Assembly: GCA_034440635.1 (NCBI GenBank)
Contig: JAOTON010001681.1
Span: 221,001 to 285,000 of the forward strand
From: Lepas anatifera
Taxonomy: Eukaryota > Arthropoda > Thecostraca > Lepadidae
Direction of reading: 5' to 3'
DNA: 64,000 nt
The translations under genes were made by a program, and so were the position numbers. How positions within the stretch are numbered: position 1 is the first letter of the stretch; every line of letters starts with the position of its first letter. Below, one piece after another: positions 42,642-51,723 of this stretch. The notes beneath the pieces were generated by a model. The model was not told where the DNA came from and did not search any database. It saw only the letters and a program-made list of their open reading frames with translations.

Positions 42642-43609
42642 CCCGCGCCCCGGTGGGCCTCCGAGCCACCTTCGCCCTGGTGGAGGTGTTTGAACACCCC
42701 CTCGAACTCGGCCCCTATGCGGGATAGCAAAAAACGCAGACGCTGGTGGATAGCTCATACAAATTTACGAAGAAACTATATCGGCTGCTTTTTGGCTCAG
42801 GTCATTATTGATGTCATGCCAGGTCAAAGAAAGTGAGATTTTAGTACAGTTCTTTGACTCTAGCGTCTTCCAGAGTTGAATTAGAATCATTTTTAGGCAC
42901 CATTCGCTTCATTTCGTCACGGCAAATCGAATGATATATAATATGACCATACTAGGTCAAAGCACAAATGACCTGACCTCAGGTCAGGTCAAGGTCACTT
43001 GTTAACATAGCATAGTCATTATGCATATCAATGAACTCGCAATATCAATCCAAACGCAAGGGTATGCAAATAAAAGTTGTATCATCATTTCATGCAAAGT
43101 TATTGACATAGGCCTGAAAACTGCTTAAATAGCTCCAGATGACTTCTCAGAGGTCACAGGTAAAAAAATTGCAACATGAACCTGGAAAGGGGCCCAGGAT
43201 ACTACGATTTGGAGAATATGAAGGTATTCTCAGTTTATTTAAACAAATACAGCCCAATTTCTGTTTACCATGTATTTCCAATGGAGAGGTCCGTACTTGA
43301 CCTTAGGTCATCGATATGAAAAATCCCGGAATATATGTTGCAGCTGTAGCCAATTATGTGGGATACGTTTCAATCCGATATATTTACCTATTTATTACTT
43401 ATGCGACCTTAAACATTTTGAGGTGAGGTCACTTGACCTGCACTAGTGACCTGACCTGAGATGACCCAACCGTAAAATTTTGGAGAAAGTTGCGGAATCG
43501 ATCAAGGGTAAGGTGTGCCAAGTACGGCGGCGTAAAGCGCCGCCGTTTTTTCGTGTTGCCGGAAAAAGCCGAGGGGGGGTGATCAAACACCCCCCCAACG
43601 AGGCGAGGG
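42642..43609. mobile_element. TTAA-type AGGTCA-rich element, copy D (968 bp)
   Basis: TTAA precedes (42638-42641) and follows (43610-43613) the element, with ends CCCGCGCCCCGGTGGG and AACGAGGCGAGGG. It is copy C in reverse orientation over most of its length. Subterminal hairpins GGTGTT-TG-AACACC (near 42690) and GGGGGGTG-ATCAAA-CACCCCCC (near 43580) are present. A second hairpin, ACGGCGGCG-TAAAG-CGCCGCCGT, is near 43527-43549. AGGTCA half-sites are dense (42975-43010, 43150, 43420-43465). Confidence 0.85.
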
Positions 43610-43613
43610 TTAA

Positions 43614-44640
43614 TAGCCAAACTGAGGTCGAAAACGGAGTTGAGCTAGAGCCATAATTTAGGCGAATCCTCTCGTTACGGCGAATCAAATTATGTATGGT
43701 ATGAACATGCTGTGTCAAAATCTAAGAATGACCTAACCAAACGACGGGTCAAGAGCATTACCTGGTCTGACATGATCGATATACATATCAATCGACTCGT
43801 AATTACAATTTAAGCGAAATGATACCAAAGTGAAATCTCTATCATCAATTCGTGCCAAGTTGTCCTGCGAAGTTGTCCGGGTTTCCTGCAAACCCATGTC
43901 TGAAAAAGGTTTAATCCCAAATGACCCTACAGAGGTCACAGATCAAACATGTCACGTTGGGCCTTTTGGGGTGGCCCAATATACTTGATACTATGAGAAC
44001 AGGAATATATTTTAACCCTTGCTCTACTGGAGGTATTTTAATCCCTCGCCCTACCGGGGGATCGATTCGACCCTCATCCGTTTGAAAACTAAGAAAGGTG
44101 GAAAGACGCGGTAAAGTGCAGCCTGTTGCCCGAGACCTGAACTCTCCGACAGGGTACAATTCTTTTTACTCTAGTCTAACTAGTGACCTTGTGAGCTCAC
44201 AAAATGGTGAAATTGTGACACATTTAGAAAATCCCTCATAATTCGGGAATCAATGGGCCTAGAATAAAGCCCGAGGTGTCAATGTGTTTGTCTTGACCCA
44301 AGGAGTTCAACAAAATGCGACATGAACTTGTAAGGTCACACGTGACCTTGAACTTAGGTCCATCGTGGTCAAAGTCAGGTCGCATACCATTCGAATCCTT
44401 GGGTGATGCTCGTCACTATGATGCCAAATTCATTGTTGCACCTTGTCCCGTTCATGAGAATAGCCAACAAAAGCTTCTAAAACGGTAACCTTTGCTGACC
44501 TTTGGGGACCCCTGGTGCCTTCGTTATGGACTTGACCTCAAAATGGATGACATATTCCAGATTGCCTTTTCAGGAGCTTTCGAATGCTGTTTAGGAACTT
44601 TATCTAACTATGCAGGAAGCCGAGTAACGCCCAGTTTTTT
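43614..44640. repeat. Older AGGTCA-rich element fragments beside copy D
   Basis: 43640-43960 is co-linear with the first half of copy D (CATATCAATCGACTCGTAAT and CAGAGGTCACAG), but diverged. At 44038 a TTTTAATCCCTCGCCCTACC end with a GGGGGATCGATTCGACCC near-palindrome starts another, incomplete member; a further TTAACCC occurs at 44012. No intact right end was found. Elements of this family seem to have accumulated next to one another. Confidence 0.5.
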
Positions 44641-44660
44641 CAGACTTATTTTAAAATCAG

Positions 44661-45864
44661 ACTTGTTTTCGGGTTCTCCATTGGTGTTATGGGCAGTAAC
44701 GGCGTTGCAGTCGCCAATGCCATGGGCCTTGTTTCTGAGGTTGTCATTTCTTTCCAGCGCAAATTTTCAGATAGGGCTGTATGCTGTGTAGTACATTGCC
44801 TATTTTACGGACATGTTGTGGGAAGTATTCACATGTAGGAAAGGGAGGGGAATGGTCCCTGAAGTACGCTCTTTGGTAAATATGTTGACACATCGATAGA
44901 GTGTCTGACATATGTTTCAGTAAATTAACATGGTGCAATATTCACTGGGAAAGGAGGACGAGCATTCAAAAATCTCCTGTGAGAGGGTAGGGAATACCTC
45001 CTCAGTCCTCACATCATTTAGTTTTAAGGCAATACATATAGGATCCAATTATATTTGCAAGCGACTCGTCTCCCTCACAAGTCACAAGCGAAGTGAAAGC
45101 AGAGACGATGCAAGTTTGCGCTTTTCGGCATGCTTTCACTTTGCTGACTCTCTGCCTAGTTGTTCATCTTGATTATATTCCAGGAACATGCACTAAATTT
45201 TAACAGAAACCACACTTACACCTCACGAAAGTATCTCACATGCATGTCACGTCTTGATTTCAGGCGTCATCACATAGCACGCTTTCCGTCTATAGCGTGC
45301 TCATCGCTGCCTTTTCTAAACTCCGTCAGGCGCGCCCTGCGATGCTCTTCTGCTTGCAGCAGCGACTGAAAGTGAGTATTATCTTTGACATTTCCAAAAA
45401 ATTGTTTTAATAATACCAATACTTTTTCCCGATACGTCATTAGTGACATTGATCGATCGGACAAGCCCCTCGTGAAGCCGCAAGTCCTTGTGAGAGGCTC
45501 AACATTTTGGATGTGCCGACAACTTTGCATGAAAAGCGGATGTGAGGTCAAAAAGAAGCCACGAAGACTCGTCCACCATGTCAGCCAGCTGGCTTGTTTC
45601 GTCGAGGACAACATCAGTAGGGAAGTGGTCCGTCGCAGCTACTATGGGTGTCGCCACTAGTTTCTCACTAATCATAATCTTGTGCTCTTCAGAAACCTCG
45701 TCGCTGAATAAAATGAACACGACGACTGCTAGCCTTAGACACCACAAGTGCCGTCGCAATACCTTGATGGTAGCTTCTCCTTCCTTACGGTCTACGTGCT
45801 TGTATGTTACCAGAATTTGGTATAGTTGGAGGTCATTTGCTGGTGCATCTGCTGTGACAGGCGC
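44661..45864. repeat. Left arm of a 3-kb foldback
   Basis: About 1.2 kb that is the reverse complement of 46455-47663 with roughly 90-95% identity by eye (for example TTGCAGTCGCCAATGCCATG and CGATAGAGTGTCTGACATAT). Read from the loop outward (minus strand), 45280-45840 carries protein-like sequence: TIKVLRRHLWCLRLAVVVF, EEHKIMISEKLVATP, DETSQLADMVDESSWLLFDL, then in other frames VTND and FQSLLQAEEHRRARL. It resembles, from memory only, the C-terminal part of uncharacterised proteins encoded by invertebrate repeats; the frame is broken. Confidence 0.8.
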
Positions 45865-45869
45865 TTGAA

Positions 45870-45908
45870 GGCTGAGCTCGGCGACCTATCTGGTCGCCGA
45901 GCTCAGCC
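45870..45908. repeat. Perfect 17-bp stem hairpin in the foldback loop
   Basis: GGCTGAGCTCGGCGACC and its exact inverse are separated by TATCT. It begins 5 bp inside the loop side of the left arm. It is a cruciform-prone GC-rich palindrome of unknown role. Confidence 0.9.
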
Positions 45909-46454
45909 TGATAGCGGTTGGTCTTGTACATCCCCGAGGCGCACAGTTCATGAAGCTTCATGGTTATCAAAGCTTCATGTCCACGGTTCATTCAATCAAG
46001 CCCGCTGGATGGCAAGGATCGATTTCAAAGTGTCATAAGCCTCTGAACTTCGGTTCCAATGTTAACCTCATTTGCTCTGCAAAGTTTTATGTGCCCAACT
46101 TGTCACAGAAAATTTGAAAAAATACAATGTGGATAACAGAGAATAATGCTGTGCCATATCTACATGTAGCCTCGTTTCTAATAGGATTGTAAGGGTTTCA
46201 CTGACGCATCCCTCGCTAATACTGTGCATATAGTGTCAGTCACCTGTCCCTTTGAGGATAGTTTGCTGTGACATTGGTGCAGTTGGCGCTGGTTCAGAAT
46301 CATGCCTGTGCCAATTCCATGGTCCGATTCTATTTCTTGTTCCGGTTCTGTACTGCATCAACATGTACCTGTTCGCCGACCAGATAGGCTACGAAAAATA
46401 TCTAACACACAAGCTTCACCGCATAGCTCTGTTCATCGTCCTTGTGTAGGCCAG

Positions 46455-47663
46455 AGCGCCTGTCACAGCAGATGCACCAGCAAATGACCTCTAACTGTAT
46501 CGAACGTTGTTCACGTTCAATCACACGTAGACCGTGACGTAGAGGAACCTACCATCAAGGTGCTGCGGCGACACTTGTGGCATCTAAAGCTGCCAGTCGT
46601 CGTCTTGAGTTTATTCCGCGTAAAGGTTTCTGAAGAGCAGAAGGTTAAGATTAGTGAGAAACTAGTGGCGACACCCAGAGTAGCTGCGACAGACCACTCT
46701 CCTACTGTTGTTGTCGTCGATGAAACAAGCCAGCTGTCTGACATGGTGGACGAGTCTTCGTGGCTTCGTTGACCTCATATCCGATTTCCATGCATGGTGG
46801 TCGGCACATCCAAAATGTTGAGCCTCTCACAAGGACTTGCGGCTTCACGAGGGGCTTGTCCGATCGATCAAAGTCACTAATGACGAATCGGGGAAAAGCA
46901 TTGGTATTATTAAAATAATTTTTTGAAAATTTCAAAGATGATAGTCACTTTCAGTCGTTGCTGCAAGCAGAAGAGCATCGCAGGGCGCGCCTGACGGAGT
47001 TTAGAAAAGGCAGCGATGATCACGCTATAGTAGGAAAGCGTGTATGTGATGACGCCTGAAATCAAGATGTGACATGCACGAGAGATACTTTCGTGAGGTG
47101 TAAGTGTGGTTTCTGCTAAAATGAAGAGCAAACATGTTCCTGGAATATAGTCAAGATGAACAACTAGGCAGAGAGCCAGCAAAGTGAAAGCATGCCGAAA
47201 AGCGCAAACTTGCATCGTATCTGCTTTCACTTCGCTTGTGACTTGTGAGGGAGACGAATCGCTTGCAAATATAATTGTATCGTATATGTATTTCCTTAAA
47301 ACTAAATGATGTGAGGACTGAGGAGGTATTCCCTATTCTCTCACAGGACATTTTTGCATTCTCGTCCTCATTTCCCAGTGAAAATTGCACCATGTTAATT
47401 TACTGAAACATATGTCAGACACTCTATCGATGTGTCAACATATTTACCAAAGAGCGTACTTCAGGGACCATTCCCCTCCCTTTCCTACATGTGAATACTT
47501 CCCACAATGTCCGTAAAATAGGCAATGTACTACACAGCATACAGCCCTACTGAAAATTTGCACTGGAAAGAAATGACAACCCCAGAAACAAGGCCCATGG
47601 CATTGGCGACTGCAACGCCGGTACTGCCCATAACGCCACTGGTGAACCCGAAAACAGGAAAGT
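46455..47663. repeat. Right arm of a 3-kb foldback
   Basis: Mirror of 44661-45864 across a 590-bp spacer. Read on the plus strand it carries the same decayed protein: KVSEEQKVKISEKLVATP, DETSQLSDMVDESSWL at about 46560-46770, then frameshifts. The two arms accumulated different mutations, so the inversion is not brand new. No target duplication was seen at 44661/47663. Confidence 0.8.
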
Positions 47664-47804
47664 TTGAAGCGAATATAGACAACCTTATTTATGAACAAAC
47701 TTGGACGAAATTGATGTCAATCGACTAGAAATAAACCAAATCATGGGGAAAAATGCTGACCTAACGAATTCTGAAAACTTTTTGAAATTTGAAACGGCCT
47801 AATG

Positions 47805-49630
47805 GACAAGGGGGCCGTTTTGTCGTCAGGCGGAGGTGGTCTGTGCCGCAGGTGTGTGCTGGGCGTTAGCGAGGCCGTTTTGTCGCCAGGCGGAGGTGGT
47901 CTGTGCCGCAGGTGTGTGCTTGGTGTTAGCAGGGTCGTTCTGTCGTCAGGCGGAGGTGGTCTGTGCGGCAGGTGTGTGCTGGGCGTTAGCGAGGCCGTTT
48001 TGTCGTCAGGCGGAGGTGGTCTGTGCCGCAGGTGTGTGCTTGGTGTTAGCAGTGCCGTTCTGTCGTCAGGCGGAGGTGGTCTGTGCCGCAGGTGTGTGCT
48101 TGGTGTTAGCAGGGTCGTTCTGTCGTCAGGCGGAGGTGGTCTGTGCCGCGGGTGTGTGTTGGGTGTTAGCGAGGTCGTTTTGTCGTCAGGCGGAGGTGGT
48201 CTGTGCCGCAGGTGTGTGCTTGGTGTTAGCAGGGCCGTTCTGTCGTCAGGCGGAGGTGGTCTGTGCGGCAGGTGTGTGCTGGGTGTTAGCGAGGCCGTTT
48301 TGTCGTCAGGCGGAGGTGGTCTGTGCCGCAGGTGTGTGCTTGGTGTTAGCAGGGCCGTTCTGTCGTCAGGCGGAGGTGGTCTGTGCCGCAGGTGTGTGCT
48401 GGGCGTTAGCGAGGCCATTTTGTCGTCAGGCGGAGGTGGTCTGTGCCGCAGGTATGTGCTTGGTGTTAGCAGGGTCGTTCTGTCGTCAGGCGGAGGTGGT
48501 CTGTGCCGCAGGTGTGTGTTGGGTGTTAGCGAGGTCGTTTTGTCGTCAGGCGGAGGTGGTCTGTGCCGCCGGTGTGTGCTTGGTGGTTAGCAGGGTCGTT
48601 TTGTCGTCAGGCGGAGGTGGTCTGTGCCGCAGGTGTGTGCTTGGTGTTAGCAGGGTCGTTCTGTCGTCAGGCGGAGGTGGTCTTTGCCGCAGGTGTGTGC
48701 TTGGTGTTAGCAGTGCTGTTCTGTCGTCAGGCGGAGGTGGTCTGTGCCGCAGGTGTGTGCTGGGTGTTAGCGAGGCCGTTCTGTCGTCAGGCGGAGGTGG
48801 TCTGTGCCGCAGGTGTGTGCTTGGTGTTAGCAGGGTCGTTTTGTCGTCAGGCGGAGGTGGTCTTTGCCGCAGGTGTGTGCTTGGTGTTAGCGAGGCCGTT
48901 CTGTCGTCAGGCGGAGGTGGTCTGTGCTGCAGGTGTGTGCTGGGTGTTAGCGAGGCCGTTCTGTCGTCAGGCGGAGATGGTCTGTGCCGCCGGTGTGTGC
49001 TTGGTGGTAGCAGGGTCGTTTTGTCGTCAGGCGGAGGTGGTCTGTGCCGCAGGTGTGTGCTTGGTGTTAGCAGGGTCGTTCTGTCGCCAGGCGGAGGTGG
49101 TCTGTGCTGCAGGTGTGTGCTGGGTGTTACCGAGGCCGTTCTGTCGTCAGGCGGAGGTGGTCTGTGCTGCAGGTGTGTGCTGGATGTTAGCGAGGCCGTT
49201 CTGTCGTCAGGCGGAGATGGTCTGTGCCGCAGGTGTGTGCTGGGTGTTAGCGAGGCCGTTCTGTCGTCAGGCGGAGGTGGTCTGTGCTGCAGGTGTGTGC
49301 TTGGTGTTAGCGAGGCCGTTGTGTCGTCAGGCGGAGGTGGTCTGTGCTGCAGGTGTGTGCTGGGTGTTAGCGAGGCCGTTCTGTCGTCAGGCGGAGGTGG
49401 TCTGTGCTGCAGGTGTGTGCTGGGTGTTAGCGAGGCCGTTCTGTCGCCAGGCGGAGGTGGTCTGTGCTGCAGGTGTGTGCTGGGTGTTAGCGAGGCCGTT
49501 CTGTCGTCAGGCGGAGGTGGTCTGTGCCGCAGGTGTGTGCTGGATGTTAGCGAGGCCGTTCTGTCGTCAGGCGGAGGTGGTCTGTGCCGCAGGTGTGTGC
49601 TGGGTGTTAGCGAGGCCGTTTTGTCGCTAG
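47805..49630. repeat. 60-bp minisatellite ending on the PFDN4 exon 4 acceptor
   Basis: Thirty full units of 60 bp: TGTCGTCAGGCGGAGGTGGT, CTGTGCCGCAGGTGTGTGCT, TGGTGTTAGCGAGGCCGTTT, with one single-base insertion near 48587. Unit variants at the TTAGCGAGG/TTAGCAGGG and GGGTGTT/TGGTGTT sites alternate in the first half and become homogeneous in the second half. The true 3' splice site TTGTCGCTAG at 49621-49630 falls in the same register as TTGTCGTCAG in every unit, so each unit begins with an acceptor-like pyrimidine-AG. The long open frames (up to 619 codons) arise because 60 is divisible by three. Confidence 0.95.
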
Positions 49631-49783
49631 GTCAAGCTGGAGGAAGCCAAGGACGAGCTGACCCGGCAAATGGAGGACCTCAACGCCCAGAGTAGCACGT
49701 GCAAACAACAAATGGCGCTTCTCAAGCGGGAACTGTACGCCAAGTTCGGCGACAACATCAACCTGGAGGCCGACCAGGACTAG
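49631..49783 (+). CDS. PFDN4: Prefoldin subunit 4, last coding exon
   Basis: The 50 codons start VKLEEAKDELTRQMEDLNAQ and end with LKRELYAKFGDNINLEADQD, then TAG at 49781. The C-terminal motif L-YAKFG-NINLEAD is diagnostic for prefoldin subunit 4; the preceding heptads form the second coiled-coil helix. The intron before it (37687-49630, about 11.9 kb) joins in phase 0 and holds a foldback, TTAA-type elements and three arrays. The total seen protein is 125 residues plus the missing first exon, close to the ~134 of human PFDN4. Confidence 0.95.
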   Translation, partial: VKLEEAKDELTRQMEDLNAQSSTCKQQMALLKRELYAKFGDNINLEADQD

Positions 49784-50446
49784 CAGACTGGGCAGTCCGC
49801 TCACCAGCGTCCAGCACTAGCCTGCAGGGTATATTCACCCAACCAAGGCAGTCGTGACGTCACACGCCATCCACGCCTTCCGCAGCGCCGCACTGGCTTC
49901 TTTCTGTCCTGCGCTGACAGCACTAACTGTGGAATTGATTTTCAATACATTATGTGTCATATGCACTTCTGGGTTTTCGACATTCATTTCTTGAACGATG
50001 GTGCAATTGCCTGTCATTTATGTTCATGTTTTAGTTTGGGAGGGAGCATGTGTGGGTGGCTGACTTGTGGAAGACGTTACTGCGCACTTGCTGTAATACG
50101 ACCATACTTATAACTAAATACATATTGCTTACATTTGTCACGTGACTTGCGTGGCAGTCACGCACTTATTTAGACCATTTTCAATCAGATGGAAAGAGAT
50201 CCCTTCGTGTTGTAAATTGGAGCTTTAAGGCCCTTTATTTTGAACGTATAATTTTTCCGAAATTTATTACAGAGAACTTTGGGTGAAATGAAATATGCCA
50301 ATGAGGGGTTGTTCACATATGACGTCAGCGACCGAAGGGAGAGGTGATGGCATTTTCTGACTTTTATGACAAAGGGGGAGCAAGTACATTTTTCTGACTT
50401 GAAGGATCAAATTGTTTTATTGAGCGAGAAATGCGCAACCAGCTGG
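49784..50446. other. PFDN4 3' UTR and flank
   Basis: Contains the 3' UTR of prefoldin subunit 4. No canonical AATAAA is seen in the first 250 nt; AATACA at 49943 is the nearest variant. Nothing else recognised. Confidence 0.45.
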
Positions 50447-50900
50447 TAGGGGAGACTGGGGTCAAATGTAACACGGGGCAATTGTAACACTGGCCATATT
50501 GTCTAAACTAATCAATGTTTGGCGCTAGTGGCACAACCGGAAATGCGCAATCAGCTGCTGCCTTTGTTAGCGAAGTTTCAACTCGGTGTGGCGGGTAAGT
50601 CAGACGCTGTTCACAATTATGTGTTTTTGATGGTGCTAGGTAACTTTTGAAATATTTAAAGATGACCAGCTTATTGATGGGTATGATAAGGTACAGGAGA
50701 AACAGTTTCAGTGCGTAAAGAGTGTTTAATTAGCTACGAAATGAGCTCAGAATCTGTCGCCTAGGCCAGCTTGTTGAGCGACAATTTGGTTTAAAAATTG
50801 GGCGTTGCGATGGGGACAATTGTAAAATTTCTCTTGGGGTCAAATGTAACAATGTTGCAATTGACTCCTATGGCCGCACGACGTATTAAACTTGCTTCTA
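50447..50900 (+). mobile_element. Tigger/pogo-like DNA transposon left end (tentative)
   Basis: TA at 50447 is followed by GGGGAGACTGGGGTCAAATG and TAACACGGGGCAATTGTAAC, and similar GGGGTCAAATGTAACA blocks recur at 50836-50853. Inverse phrases (GTTACAATTTCCCC and GGGGTCGATTGTAACA) occur at 54819-54856. Ends of this style are familiar from pogo/Tigger-type elements, but the assignment is from memory and no transposase catalytic core is seen. Confidence 0.4.
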
Positions 50901-51723
50901 CTGCACAACTGCAGTAGCTAGGTTAGTGATTTTTTGATCAGGTACGCACCCAGGATGTTCGTTTCGGGGGGGCTGACGAGGGTACGTCGGGCCGATGAAG
51001 GGAGCGCACTTGTTCACCCAAAGGGGTCAATCTTCATATCCTGGGCGGGGGGGGCGGGGAGCGATGAACTTTTTGCTTCGCAGACCTAGTGTCAACTGTT
51101 TTTGGGAGGAGGCACTTAACACGTTGGGGGGGGCAGGCCTGGATCCAGGCCGACCGTTGGGGGCGGCAAAGTGGCCTAAAATCGGGAAAACATAGATTTG
51201 GAGGAAATCGACAAAAATGGGGCGATTTTGGGGGAATTTCCCTGTTTGCCCCCTGGATCCTCCAGTGGGGAGGGGAGAGGGTGGAGTGTGGGCCTGCTGT
51301 CCCCTGGGTGCGCTACTGTTTATGATTTGCTTTTCAATGATATGTTTGTTCGTAGGTGAGTATATGTTTCGGAAAAGTGTCAACGTGGGCTGCCCTATAG
51401 AATATTTCTTATATTGAAAAATTAACGATGATAATTGAGGTTTAAGGGCACGTCAGCTGCTAAGGCTATGTGTGCCCAGTTTGAAAAATTAAAGAGATTT
51501 TAATAAAGTTATAAATATATTTTTGTAGGTAGTCAGTCTAATAGGCAAATGTGCCAAAAATAATACGTTTTGGGTTCTAGAAAGGGTCATTCTTTTCGGC
51601 AACATATTGAAGACTTACTGACCGGACTGATAAGTAAATTTTTACAAAAGTTTGAACGCGGTATATTCAGGCCATTTCTAGGCATTATCAAAATCACCGG
51701 TATTCGTTTTTGTGTTCATCTTT
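50901..51723. other. G-rich MITE-like debris
   Basis: Between 51118 and 51276 the phrases GGGGGGGCAGGCCTGGATCC and GCCCCCTGGATCCTCCAGTG form imperfect inverted ends of a ~150-bp MITE-like unit. The rest is AT-rich and unrecognised. Confidence 0.35.

Noticed and set aside
47805..49630. CRISPR-like array
   Set aside because: Units are contiguous with no unique spacers, and the locus is a eukaryotic intron.
47836..49695. 619-codon open frame of Cys/Gly/Val-rich repeats
   Set aside because: It is a 60-bp (20-codon) minisatellite that stays open in several frames and on both strands; it ends by running into exon 4 in the wrong frame.
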